Assembly (NCBI RefSeq): GCF_001021505.1
Contig: NZ_LDPO01000015.1
Coordinates: 1-64,000, forward strand
Origin: Mycolicibacter heraklionensis
Lineage (GTDB): Bacteria > Actinomycetota > Actinomycetes > Mycobacteriales > Mycobacteriaceae
DNA: 64,000 nucleotides
Reading direction: 5' to 3'
Below are positions 44,033 through 52,493 of the stretch, one piece after another. The position numbers were made by a program, and so were the translations under genes. Position 1 is the stretch's first letter, and each line of letters begins with the position of its first letter. The notes below the pieces were generated by a model. That model made no database searches, had not been told where the DNA came from, and saw only the letters and a program-made list of their open reading frames with translations.

Positions 44033-44038
44033 TAATCT
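44033..44038 (+). promoter_or_regulatory. -10 box TAATCT, leaderless promoter of the GNAT gene
   Basis: TAATCT is followed by exactly six bases (AGCCGC) and ATG 44045, the canonical leaderless spacing; there is no Shine-Dalgarno sequence. Confidence 0.6.
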
Positions 44039-44044
44039 AGCCGC

Positions 44045-44656
44045 ATGGCAATCGACGCGCGGCCCGCGCTGAAATCGGACATCACACCGCTGGCGCAGGC
44101 GTTGGGGCGCGCGTTCTACGACGACCCGGTATCGATGTGGTTGCTGCCGGACGATGCCGCCCGCGCCGAACAGTTGACGACGTTCTTCGGGACCTCGACC
44201 CGGGTTCACCACTTGGCGGGCGGTGGGGTCGAGGTGGCCTACGACGGTTCGGTGGTCGGATCGGCTGCGCTGTGGGATCCGCCGAACCGCTGGAAGCAGT
44301 CGACCTGGTCGCAGCTGCGGATGGTGCCTTCCCTGTTCCGGTCGTTCGGCTTTCGCCTTTCCCAAGGGCGGGCGCTCGCGGACCTGTTGGATGCCAACCA
44401 CCCCGAGGAGCCGCACTGGTATCTGGCGGTGATCGGCAGTGACCCGTCCGTGCGGGGGCGAGGTTTCGGGCAGGCCGTCATGCAGCCGCGGCTGGATCGC
44501 TGCGACGCCGAGTTGTGCCCGGCGTACCTGGAGTCCAGCAAGCACGAAAACGTGCCGTACTACGAGCGTTTCGGCTTCCGGGTGATCGGCGAGATCACGT
44601 TGCCCAACGGAGGACCGACGCTGTGGCGGATGTGGCGGGAGCCGCAGACCCCGTAG
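44045..44656 (+). CDS. GNAT family N-acetyltransferase
   Basis: 203 aa. The acetyl-CoA-binding segment is IGSDPSVRGRGFGQAVMQ (R-G-x-G-F-G loop) around residue 140, followed by the YLESSKHENVPYYERFGF motif typical of the family's C-terminus. The acceptor is unknown. It converges with the nitronate monooxygenase gene 11 bp downstream. Confidence 0.9.
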   Translation: MAIDARPALKSDITPLAQALGRAFYDDPVSMWLLPDDAARAEQLTTFFGTSTRVHHLAGGGVEVAYDGSVVGSAALWDPPNRWKQSTWSQLRMVPSLFRSFGFRLSQGRALADLLDANHPEEPHWYLAVIGSDPSVRGRGFGQAVMQPRLDRCDAELCPAYLESSKHENVPYYERFGFRVIGEITLPNGGPTLWRMWREPQTP

Positions 44657-44667
44657 CGGCCAAAGGG

Positions 44668-45786
44668 TCAGTCCCCGATCGAGCCGCTGAGTCGTTCGGC
44701 GGCGGCGAGGTAGTCCTCGGCGAACTCGAACACGACGTCGCGGGCAGGCTTCACCTTGTTCATCAGACCGACGCCCTGGCCCACGAAATAGGTGGACAGG
44801 GCCTGCGCCCCAGGGTGTCCGGTGGCGGCCAGCTTGTCGATGCGACGCAGGGTGGGTTCGGCGATCATCGACTGCAGCGGTAACGGCAGCGTCGGGTGGC
44901 CCTTGTCGTTGGGCCGCCACGCATCCGTCCAATCAGAGATCAGTTGGCGAGCGGGCTTGCCGGTGCGCCCGGTGGAGCGAATGGTGTCCCGCGACGTAGC
45001 TGCGAGCATCTTCTGCACGGTGTGCGGCGCGGTTTCGGCTTCCTCGGTGGTGAGCCACACCGAACCCGTCCACGCACCGGCGGCGCCCAAGGCCACGCAG
45101 GCCGCCATCTGTCGACCGGTGACGATCCCGCCGGCGGCAAGCACGGGCACGGCGTTGTCGATCGCTTCGATCACTTCGGGAACGACGACCAGCGTGGAGA
45201 CTTCGCCGCAGTGGCCGCCGGCCTCGGTGCCCTGAGCGACGATGAGGTCGACGCCGTGGGCCACCTGTTTGATCGCATGTTCCTTGGCGCCCACCAAAGC
45301 CGCGACCGGGATGCCGTTGTCTTTTCCGGACTTGATCATGTAGTCCGGCGGCACCCCGAGAGCGTTGGCCATCAGGCGGATGGGATGGGCGACGGCAACC
45401 TCGAGCAGTTGCTCGCCGGCGCTACCGGCGAGCATGGCCGAACCCAGTCGGGGGGTCTCGTCGGGCTCAATGTCATGCTGCGCCAGCAGGTCTGCGATGA
45501 AGGCCCGGTACTCATCGGGGATCCGGTCGGACAGTTGGCGGCCGGAAAGGTTCTCGCCCTTGCCTTCGAATTTGGCGGGCACGATGATGTCGATGCCGTA
45601 GGGCTTTCCCTTGACCTGCTCGTCGATCCAGCTCAGCTCCCGATCCAACTGCTCGGGGGTGTAGGCGGCGCCACCGAGCACGCCGAAGCCGCCCGCGTTC
45701 GTCACGGCGGCCACGACATCGCGGCAGTGGCTGAACGCGAACAGCGGGAAGTCGATGCCGTACTGCTCGCAGATGGGGGTCTTCAT
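44668..45786 (-). CDS. Nitronate monooxygenase (2-nitropropane dioxygenase-like)
   Basis: 372 aa, FMN TIM barrel. N-terminal ICEQYGIDFPLFAFSHCRDVVAAVTNAGGFGVLGG and the GTEAGGHCG motif with the catalytic His are characteristic. The enzyme oxidises alkyl nitronates such as propionate-3-nitronate and is regarded as a detoxification enzyme. ATG 45786 is preceded by AAAGGAGT. Confidence 0.9.
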   Translation of the reverse strand: MKTPICEQYGIDFPLFAFSHCRDVVAAVTNAGGFGVLGGAAYTPEQLDRELSWIDEQVKGKPYGIDIIVPAKFEGKGENLSGRQLSDRIPDEYRAFIADLLAQHDIEPDETPRLGSAMLAGSAGEQLLEVAVAHPIRLMANALGVPPDYMIKSGKDNGIPVAALVGAKEHAIKQVAHGVDLIVAQGTEAGGHCGEVSTLVVVPEVIEAIDNAVPVLAAGGIVTGRQMAACVALGAAGAWTGSVWLTTEEAETAPHTVQKMLAATSRDTIRSTGRTGKPARQLISDWTDAWRPNDKGHPTLPLPLQSMIAEPTLRRIDKLAATGHPGAQALSTYFVGQGVGLMNKVKPARDVVFEFAEDYLAAAERLSGSIGD

Positions 45787-45916
45787 GGTGTCGCCACTCC
45801 TTTGTTCAACGGGGATCGAGGACGGCTCCTGGCCCCGCGAGCCGAGGTAACTGCCAGGACGCTATCGCAGCCCAGGTGACGCGTCGCGGCTGGTGCGGCT
45901 CCCGACCCAAACACCG

Positions 45917-45945
45917 ATGCCGCCAGGTCAAAGACCTGGCGGCAT
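45917..45945 (-). terminator. Hairpin downstream of the first phosphodiesterase-fold gene
   Basis: A perfect 13-bp inverted repeat (ATGCCGCCAGGTC / GACCTGGCGGCAT) with an AAA loop lies 19 bp past the stop of the gene at 45965 on its strand. There is no T run, as is common for mycobacterial hairpin terminators. Confidence 0.7.
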
Positions 45946-45964
45946 GTCGGCGTACGAAGAGCTA

Positions 45965-47398
45965 TCAGCCCACCAGTGCGTCGAGCAGCCCCGACAGGTC
46001 GGAGTCGCCCAGGTCGGGAGCCGAGACGCTGTGGTCGGCCAACAAGGACTCGATCCCGGTGAACTCGGAGCTTCCTGGCTGCGGCAGCGGCGGGTCGGTC
46101 GGCGCGATGACTCCGGATCCCGTCAGGTAGGCGACGCCGTGGGCCACCAGCTGGGTCGAGTCCACGATCAGCCCGCCCACGAAATCGTTGACCTGCTGGG
46201 CGAATTGGGCCAGTCCGCTGATCAGGAAGATGTCCTGGTCGACGATTCCCTGCAGGAACTTGTCGATGTCGGTGACAACGCCGTTGAGCAGGTACGGGAT
46301 GGTGGCGATGACGGTACGCAGACCCAGCGCCAGGTCGTTGCCGATGTTCGGGTAGCCGAACATCGCGATCGCGTCGGTGAGGGCCTGCTTGAGGTCGGTG
46401 GGCTCGACGATGCCGTTCAAGACGGTCGGGTCGTTCGCCATCGAGACACCGTCGAAGTCCGACCGCATCGGCACACCGAACAGCGACAAGATCGTGGGCG
46501 TGATGTCGGCGATCGAGTAGTTCAGGTTCTGGCTGCCGTCGGTCGCGTGATCGCCGGCCTGATCGAAGATGACGAACTGCGACGTCTCGTTGGGCGACTG
46601 GAAACCGTGCCCGAAGCCCAGCGACTGCTGGTGGCCGTGGTCGGTGGTGATGATGATCGACCAGTCGTCACCGGTGGCCGCCTTGGCCTGCGCGACGGCG
46701 GCCAAGATCGCTTGAATGTTGTCGCCCACATTGATCACGGCCTGCTGGTACTCGGCCGACCCGCCGCCGAACCCGTGTCCGGCCTCGTCGACCTGCACCT
46801 GGTAGGAGAACATGAAGGTGTCGATGTTCGGGTTGGTTGTGGTCGCCAGGATCTGGGCGATCGTCTGTGCGGTGACTTCCGCGTCGGTGTCGGCCCAGCT
46901 GTTCTGGAACGGGACGAACAGGTTGTTGTCGGCCCCGTAGCCGCCCGCGGCGCCGATGTCGTTGATGTAGTCCCAGTCGGCGATCACCGAGGTCTCGATG
47001 TTCGGGTTGTGGTACTCGAGCAGGTTGAACACCGTCGGCCACGAGTTGTACGGGCTGGACTCGAACACGTTGTTGATCACGCCGTGCTTGTCGTCCCACA
47101 CCCCGGTGAGGATCGTCGACCACGACGGGCCGGAGATCGTGGTGTGGTTGACCTCGCTGGTGGCCCCGGTGATGCCCTGGTCCATGGCGGTCTTGAAGCC
47201 GCTGTCTTCGTTGTAGGCGTACTCGAGGATCTTGGAGAGGTTGGTCCCGTCGGTGCCGATCAGCAGCACGTGCTCGGCGGCAAGCAGCCAGTCGGCCGTC
47301 GTTGCGGACAGTCCCGCCGGCGTCCCGACGGCGGCCCCCATCCCGGCGACCAGGCCGGCGACGGCCACACCACTGAGGAACTTCTTGATTGTTGTCAC
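45965..47398 (-). CDS. Secreted phosphodiesterase/alkaline phosphatase superfamily protein (copy 1)
   Basis: 477 aa. A Sec signal peptide (TIKKFLSGVAVAGLVAGMGAAVG) precedes an alkaline-phosphatase-fold domain: metal Asp in LLIGTDGTN, nucleophile region SGPSWSTILTGVWDDKHGV, then VDEAGHGFGG, TTDHGHQQ and GHGFQSPNE, which supply the remaining metal ligands. This is the nucleotide pyrophosphatase/phosphodiesterase type. The C-terminal ~120 residues are hydrophobic and helical, ending in LPQPGSSEF. It is the last of three tandem paralogues, and has its own promoter-like upstream region. Confidence 0.88.
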   Translation of the reverse strand: MTTIKKFLSGVAVAGLVAGMGAAVGTPAGLSATTADWLLAAEHVLLIGTDGTNLSKILEYAYNEDSGFKTAMDQGITGATSEVNHTTISGPSWSTILTGVWDDKHGVINNVFESSPYNSWPTVFNLLEYHNPNIETSVIADWDYINDIGAAGGYGADNNLFVPFQNSWADTDAEVTAQTIAQILATTTNPNIDTFMFSYQVQVDEAGHGFGGGSAEYQQAVINVGDNIQAILAAVAQAKAATGDDWSIIITTDHGHQQSLGFGHGFQSPNETSQFVIFDQAGDHATDGSQNLNYSIADITPTILSLFGVPMRSDFDGVSMANDPTVLNGIVEPTDLKQALTDAIAMFGYPNIGNDLALGLRTVIATIPYLLNGVVTDIDKFLQGIVDQDIFLISGLAQFAQQVNDFVGGLIVDSTQLVAHGVAYLTGSGVIAPTDPPLPQPGSSEFTGIESLLADHSVSAPDLGDSDLSGLLDALVG

Positions 47399-47440
47399 GA
47401 TCGGATTCCCTCGTACGAGTTATGCCAGCCAATTGGGCGC

Positions 47441-47515
47441 AAGACTAGCAGTTACCCAGCGAAAACTCAGCTTTCTGCCCGAAATCGCTCATTTGGGCAG
47501 GGTGTTGCTGAGGAG
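47441..47515 (-). promoter_or_regulatory. Upstream element of phosphodiesterase copy 1
   Basis: About 75 bp with clear similarity to the sequence upstream of copy 3 (50525-50600). Shared blocks on the coding strand are AAATGAGCGAT, AAAGCTGA-x-TTTT and TGCTAG. TGCTAGTCT (47449-47441) fits an extended -10 (TGN-TANNNT). A promoter is likely; copy 2 has no such element. Confidence 0.6.
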
Positions 47516-47562
47516 GCCTGTGGGTTATTTCAGCTGGCCAGACGCGCGTAGTCCGAGGTGTA

Positions 47563-49026
47563 TCAGCTCAGCGGGGCATCCACGTCGAGCAGCAGGGGCA
47601 GCTCGGCGCCGCCCAGGTCGGGGGCTGCGAAGGCGTGGTCCGCCAGCAAGGAGTCCAGCGAACCGGTGAACTCGGCGCCCCCCGGGACGGGCAGCGGCGC
47701 GTCGTTCGGTGGGATGACGCCGGCCCCGGTGAAGTACGCGACCACCCTGCCGATATCGGTGAGCACGTCGGCCGTGGCGTCGCCGACGGTCTTGAGCACC
47801 CACTGTGCGCCCTCGGCGAGCCCGCTGACCAGGAAGATGTCCTTGTCGACGATCGACTGCAGGAAGTTGAGGATGGGCGGCAGCGCGTAATTCTCGAGGA
47901 AGTAGCCGGCCCCGCCCGCCAGCGCCCGGATGCTCAGCATGATGTCGATGCCGATGTTCGGGTAGCCGTAGCTGTGGATCGCGTCGGTGAGCGCCTGCTT
48001 GAGATCGGCCGGGAACACGATGCCGTTGAGGATGTCCGGGTCGGTCTGCATCGGGACACCGTCGAAGTCCGACCGCATCGGGATCCCGAAAGCCTGCAGG
48101 ATGGTGGGCGTGATGTCGACGGTCTGGTAGCTCAAGCTCTGGCCGCCGGCCTGCGCGTCATTTCCAGCCAGCGACAACATCACGAAACTCGACGTCTCGT
48201 TGGGCGACTGGAAGCCGTGGCCGAGGCTGAATCCGAACAGGTCCGGGTTCTGCTGGTGGCCGTGGTCGGTGACCGCGATGATCGTCCAGCGATCGCCGGT
48301 GGCCGCCTCGGCGGCGGCGACCGCCTCCAGAATCTCTTTGAAGTTGGCCCCGACGTTGATGACGGCGTCTCGGTACTCGTCCGAACCGCCGCCGTACGAG
48401 TGCCCGGCATGGTCGACCTGCGACTGGTAGGAGAACATGAACGTGTCGAGGTTCGGGTTGTTCGTGGTCGCCAGAATCCGGGAGATGGTCTCCTGGGTGA
48501 CCAGGTAGTCCATCTCCGCCGAGGTGGAGCCACCGGAGATGCCGATGATGTTGTCGGCCGGATAGCCGCCCGTGGAGGCCATGTCGGTGAACAGGCCCCG
48601 GCCGGAGATCACGGTGGTGTCGACCTCTGGCTTGTTGTACTCGATCAGGTTGAACACCGACGGCCAGGTGGTGTACGGCTCGGGCCGGTAGACGTTGCTG
48701 ACCACCCCATGCTTGTCGTCCCACACCCCGGTGAGAATCGTCGACCACGACGGCGTGGACATCGTCATATGGCCTGCGATGGTGGTGGCCGCGGTGATGC
48801 CCCGGTCCATCAGCATCTTGAAGCCGCTGTCGTCGTTGTAGGCGTACTCCAGGATCTTGTCCAGGTTGGTGCCGTCGGTGCCCAGCAGCAGCACGTGCTC
48901 GGCGGCGAGCATCCACTCGGCGGTCACGGCGGACAGGCCCGGCTGCGTCCCGACGACCGCCGCACCCGTTCCCGCAACCAGGCTGGCGACGGCCGTACCG
49001 CACAGAAACTGCTTCACCTTCGTCAC
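47563..49026 (-). CDS. Secreted phosphodiesterase/alkaline phosphatase superfamily protein (copy 2)
   Basis: 487 aa. Same family as copy 1: signal peptide KVKQFLCGTAVASLVAGTGAA, LLLGTDGTN, STPSWSTILTGVWDDKHGV, VDHAGHSYGG, VTDHGHQQN and GHGFQSPNE. The residue in the nucleophile turn reads STPSW where copies 1 and 3 have SGPSW. The C-terminus is again helical and ends near LPVPGGAEF. It lies 54 bp downstream of copy 3 and is probably co-transcribed with it. Confidence 0.88.
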   Translation of the reverse strand: MTKVKQFLCGTAVASLVAGTGAAVVGTQPGLSAVTAEWMLAAEHVLLLGTDGTNLDKILEYAYNDDSGFKMLMDRGITAATTIAGHMTMSTPSWSTILTGVWDDKHGVVSNVYRPEPYTTWPSVFNLIEYNKPEVDTTVISGRGLFTDMASTGGYPADNIIGISGGSTSAEMDYLVTQETISRILATTNNPNLDTFMFSYQSQVDHAGHSYGGGSDEYRDAVINVGANFKEILEAVAAAEAATGDRWTIIAVTDHGHQQNPDLFGFSLGHGFQSPNETSSFVMLSLAGNDAQAGGQSLSYQTVDITPTILQAFGIPMRSDFDGVPMQTDPDILNGIVFPADLKQALTDAIHSYGYPNIGIDIMLSIRALAGGAGYFLENYALPPILNFLQSIVDKDIFLVSGLAEGAQWVLKTVGDATADVLTDIGRVVAYFTGAGVIPPNDAPLPVPGGAEFTGSLDSLLADHAFAAPDLGGAELPLLLDVDAPLS

Positions 49027-49080
49027 GATCGGGGTCTCCTCGTTGAAGTGGTTTGGTGTGGCGCCGTCGGTTTCGGCGGA

Positions 49081-50481
49081 TCAGCCCAGCAGGGCCTCGA
49101 TGTTGAGCAGTTGAGACAGGTCGGAGAACTCGGCGCTGCCCGGCGCCGGTAGCGGCGTGTCTTCGGGCGCGATCACGCCCGACCCCAACAGGTGGGCGAC
49201 CACCCCGGCCACGGCGTTTGTCGAGTCGACCACCGCCCCGCCGACGGTGTTGACCAGCCACTGGGTGCCCTCGGCCAGTGCGCTGATTCCGAAGATGTCC
49301 TGGTCGACGATCCCCTGCAGGTACTGGTCGATCTGGGTCACAAATTTGTCGAGGAAGTAGGGGATGGAGGCGAACACCGTCCGGATGCCCAGCGTGAGGT
49401 CGTTGCCGATGTTCGGGTAGCCGTACATCGCGATCGCGTCGGTGAGGGCTTGCTTGAGGTCGACGGGCGTGACGTTGCCGTTCAGGACGGTCGGGTCGAA
49501 TGCCATGGAGACGCCGTCGAAGTCCGAGCGCAGCGGAATGCCGAACAGCGACAAGATCGTCGGCGTGATGTCGGCGATCGAGTAGTTCAGGTTCTGGCTG
49601 CCGTCGGTCGCGTTATCACCGGCTTGATCGAAGATGACGAACGACGTTGTCTCATTGGGCGACTGGAAGCCGTGGCCGATGCTGAGCCCGGGAAGCGTCA
49701 CCGTCTGCTGGTGGCCGTGGTCGGTGGTGACGATGATCGACCAGTCGTCGCCGGTGATCGCCTGCACCTGAGCGATCGCGGCCAGGATCTCCTGGATGTT
49801 GGCCCCGAGATTGATGATGGCCTGCATATATTCTTCCGACCCGCCGGCGAACGAGTGCCCGGCGTGGTCGGCCTGCGACTGGTAGGAGAACAGGAAACTC
49901 GAGATGTCATCCGGGTTGTCGGCCGTGCCGAGGATCTGGGCGATGGTGAGCGCGGTGACCAGCTCGTCGCTGTCGGCCGCACTGTCCCCGGCCGGGACGA
50001 AGATGTTGTTGTCGACCGCGTATCCGCCGGTGTCGGCCAATTGGTTGAGGTACTCCCAATTGCTGATGATCGTGGTGTCGATCTCCGGCTTGTTGTACTC
50101 GATCAGGTTGAACACCGACGGCCACGCGTTGTACGGCTCGGGCCGGAACAGGTTGTTGTAGACCCCGTGCTTGTCGTCCCACACGCCGGTGAGGATCGTC
50201 GACCACGACGGCCCGGAGAGAGTGGTGTGGTTGGTCAGACTTGCGGTTCCGGTAATGCCCTGGTCCATCGCCGTCTTGAACCCGCTGTCGTCGCCATAGG
50301 CGTACTCCAGGACCTTCGAGAGGGTGACGCCGTCGAGGCCGATCAGCAACACGTGCTCGGCGGTGAGCATCCAGTCGGCGGTCAGCGTCGACAGGCCGAC
50401 CTGCGTCCCTACCGCCGCTCCGGTTCCCGCAACCAGGCTGGCGACGGCCGCACCGCACAGAAACTGCTTCACCTTTGTCAC
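49081..50481 (-). CDS. Secreted phosphodiesterase/alkaline phosphatase superfamily protein (copy 3)
   Basis: 466 aa. Signal peptide KVKQFLCGAAVASLVAGTGAA, then LLIGLDGVT, SGPSWSTILTGVWDDKHGV, ADHAGHSFAGG, TTDHGHQQT and GHGFQSPNE. The first metal motif differs from the others (GLDGVT for GTDGTN) but keeps the Asp. Copies 2 and 3 share a near-identical signal peptide, so they are probably the most recent duplicates. The first gene of the tandem set, with a promoter-like region upstream. Confidence 0.88.
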   Translation of the reverse strand: MTKVKQFLCGAAVASLVAGTGAAVGTQVGLSTLTADWMLTAEHVLLIGLDGVTLSKVLEYAYGDDSGFKTAMDQGITGTASLTNHTTLSGPSWSTILTGVWDDKHGVYNNLFRPEPYNAWPSVFNLIEYNKPEIDTTIISNWEYLNQLADTGGYAVDNNIFVPAGDSAADSDELVTALTIAQILGTADNPDDISSFLFSYQSQADHAGHSFAGGSEEYMQAIINLGANIQEILAAIAQVQAITGDDWSIIVTTDHGHQQTVTLPGLSIGHGFQSPNETTSFVIFDQAGDNATDGSQNLNYSIADITPTILSLFGIPLRSDFDGVSMAFDPTVLNGNVTPVDLKQALTDAIAMYGYPNIGNDLTLGIRTVFASIPYFLDKFVTQIDQYLQGIVDQDIFGISALAEGTQWLVNTVGGAVVDSTNAVAGVVAHLLGSGVIAPEDTPLPAPGSAEFSDLSQLLNIEALLG

Positions 50482-50524
50482 GATCGATTTCCCTCGCCGG
50501 AGTTACGCGGACTACTTGGCGGCG

Positions 50525-50600
50525 ATGCTAGCAGCTGGCCCCCAGGAAAAATTCAGCTTTATGGCCCGCATCGCTCATTTACCCAGAAAGTTACTGAGGA
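50525..50600 (-). promoter_or_regulatory. Upstream element of phosphodiesterase copy 3
   Basis: Homologous to the copy 1 upstream region through the whole interval from the start codon to about 120 bp away. TGCTAGCAT (50533-50525) fits an extended -10. A short inverted repeat ACCCAGA/TCTGGGT (50581-50587, 50602-50608) lies at its distal end. Confidence 0.6.
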
Positions 50601-50621
50601 ATCTGGGTTAACCGTCCAGGT

Positions 50622-50638
50622 GCGTCGGCGCCCGACGC
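50622..50638 (-). terminator. Hairpin downstream of the DUF4185 gene
   Basis: GCGTCGG (50622-50628) and CCGACGC (50632-50638) form a 7-bp stem with a 3-base loop, starting 7 bp past the stop codon of the DUF4185 gene on its strand. Confidence 0.55.
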
Positions 50639-50645
50639 CTCCGGG

Positions 50646-51695
50646 CTAGAGGACTTTCTCGCCGCTGAGCAACGTCGCACGGAACTGCATCACGCGGTAT
50701 GGCCACCCGTGTGCGGTGTTCCACTGCGACACCATCAGACCCACGCCGCCGGTGCGATCCACCCGGGAGCCCGGCAGCACATAGCCGCCGTAGAGCTGCG
50801 CGACGCGGCCTCGCGCGTGATCCTCGTCGTCCCAGGTGCTCCCGAGCAGCGGTCGTTGCAGCGGCGCCTCGGCCAGTTCGGAGGTGGGGGAGCGCAGCAC
50901 CCGGTAGCCCAGGGCGTAGCGCGACGATGCGAATCCGCCGAGAACCCAGGTCTGCGGGGCCAGGCGCCGCAGCGACAGCTCACCCCATGTCTCGCCGGGA
51001 GGGGTGATGGGCACCGGGGTGCGGCCCCAGGCTCGCCGCTCGCCGCGGTACCCCCAGCCGGAGTACTTGCCGGGATCGCCGATATCGGCGGGGCGCACCC
51101 TCCGCAGGATCACGCCCTTGTCGCGCTGGAAGCCGGTCGAGACCACATACACCCAGCCGTCGTCGGGGTCGTAGTCCCAGGACCAGCATTGGGCGTACCC
51201 GCGATGCAGCCGCGCGGGGAACCGCGTCCCGATGTTGCGCCAGGTGACTCCGCTGTCGGCCGATTGCCAGATCTCGGTCCACGCCACCGTGCCGAACCCG
51301 CGGTTGACGATCGCGTGCAGGTAGAGCATCTGCTCCACCCGCAGCAGATCTGACGGGATCACGGTGCTGATGGCGTAGCGGTCCAGCCGAGAGGCCGGTT
51401 CGCGGTGTCGGTAGTGCCACAGCTGGCGGGCGTAGTGCGCATCGGTGCCGCCGGCTCGTTGGTAGCGCACCCGATGCCCCGCATCGCCGGTACCGATCAG
51501 GATCACCGGCGACCGCCAATCGCCCTGGCCCACCCGCTCTCCGGCGAAGGTGTCGCCGAACACCGATACCAGCGTGCCGTTAGGGGCCAGTACTGAGGCG
51601 CCCAGGTCCGCGCACGTCACGCCCCACCGGTCGGTGATCCCCGGGCCGGTGACATCGGCCAGCTTCCCGGGGGCGTTCCGCGCGGCGGGGTGCAC
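50646..51695 (-). CDS. DUF4185 domain protein
   Basis: 349 aa. It shows the repeated beta-propeller-like units of DUF4185 proteins: GVTCADLGASVLAPNGTLVSVFGDTFAG, DRYAISTVIPSDLLRV, EIWQSADSGVTWRNIG and GVGLMVSQWNT. Such proteins resemble glycosidase or lectin-like beta propellers; some actinobacterial members are secreted. No signal peptide is visible from GTG 51695, which lies 3 bp after the TetR stop. Function unknown. Confidence 0.85.
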   Translation of the reverse strand: MHPAARNAPGKLADVTGPGITDRWGVTCADLGASVLAPNGTLVSVFGDTFAGERVGQGDWRSPVILIGTGDAGHRVRYQRAGGTDAHYARQLWHYRHREPASRLDRYAISTVIPSDLLRVEQMLYLHAIVNRGFGTVAWTEIWQSADSGVTWRNIGTRFPARLHRGYAQCWSWDYDPDDGWVYVVSTGFQRDKGVILRRVRPADIGDPGKYSGWGYRGERRAWGRTPVPITPPGETWGELSLRRLAPQTWVLGGFASSRYALGYRVLRSPTSELAEAPLQRPLLGSTWDDEDHARGRVAQLYGGYVLPGSRVDRTGGVGLMVSQWNTAHGWPYRVMQFRATLLSGEKVL

Positions 51696-51698
51696 CGC

Positions 51699-52424
51699 TC
51701 ACGGCTTGCTGCGCCAGCCGCCGGCGGCGACCGCGATCATCCGGAGTTGTTTGACCGCAACATGTTTGATCTCGGCGAGCGTCTCGGCGTCCGGGGCGTC
51801 CTCGATGGCCTCCGCGGTGACGATCATCGCGTTGACGAACAGCCCCGCCAAGATGTTGAGATCCTCGGCGCTCCACGCATTGAACCCCGGGAACCGTGCC
51901 AGATCGGTGGCCAGCTCGGAAGTGATCAGCCGGATCTCGGTGCGGATCGCATAGCGCAGCACGGTCACCCCGCTGAAGCGTTCCCGGTTGATGAATCGCC
52001 AGTATTCGGGGCGGGAGGCCACGCTGTCGACCAGGACCTCCACCGAGGACTCGATGACCCGGCTGGGGTCCACACCGCCGGTTCGGGCGTCGCGCAGTGT
52101 CTCACGCAGCGCGCGAAACGATTCGTCGATGAGCACCAGGCCGAGGGCGTCCATCGACTCGAAATGGCGGTAGAAAGCGGCCGGAACGATGTGGGCGGCC
52201 CGAGTCACCTCGCGCAGGCTCAGCGCGCTGAAGCTGCGTTCGGCCAGCAGGGTCAGCGCCGCGTTGATGATCGCGCGACGGGTGGCTTCCTTGCGCTCCT
52301 CGCGCGAAACCCGTTCCGGACCGTCGGTCCGAACTGGACGCGGAGGCCGCTCGGGACGCGGCGGACGTTCGGGCCGGGGTGGCCGCGTGCGCCCGGACCG
52401 TGAATTCGGCGTACGACTGTTCAC
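51699..52424 (-). CDS. TetR family regulator divergent from the desaturase operon
   Basis: 241 aa. The N-terminal ~40 residues are a Pro/Arg-rich tail with three PERPPRP-type units; the HTH follows (RAIINAALTLLAERSFSALSLREVTRAAHI, then FYRHFESMDALGLVL). The ligand domain is helical. GTG 52424 starts within an inverted repeat of the shared intergenic region, which suggests autoregulation. Divergent placement before a desaturase pair is like the DesT arrangement of other bacteria, so it may sense acyl-CoA; that is inference. Confidence 0.88.
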   Translation of the reverse strand: MNSRTPNSRSGRTRPPRPERPPRPERPPRPVRTDGPERVSREERKEATRRAIINAALTLLAERSFSALSLREVTRAAHIVPAAFYRHFESMDALGLVLIDESFRALRETLRDARTGGVDPSRVIESSVEVLVDSVASRPEYWRFINRERFSGVTVLRYAIRTEIRLITSELATDLARFPGFNAWSAEDLNILAGLFVNAMIVTAEAIEDAPDAETLAEIKHVAVKQLRMIAVAAGGWRSKP

Positions 52425-52492
52425 TGTTGTGAAGCGTAACACAACGGGCGAATAGCCCTTGACTGGTCGTAAACAAGTGTTCACTGTGTACA
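52420..52492. promoter_or_regulatory. Operator-like repeats between the TetR and ferredoxin reductase genes
   Basis: TTCAC-TGTT-GTGAA (52420-52433) and TGTTCAC-T-GTGTACA (52478-52492, one mismatch) are inverted repeats around the two start sites. The word GTTCACT occurs a third time inside the reductase start region (ATGTTCACT at 52494). These are candidate sites for the TetR protein. Confidence 0.6.
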
Positions 52493-52493
52493 T

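Noticed and set aside
43991..44932. Long open frame upstream of the M19 dipeptidase
   Set aside because: It is antisense to the GNAT gene and has no dipeptidase homology; the ATG at 43990 is followed at once by the family start.
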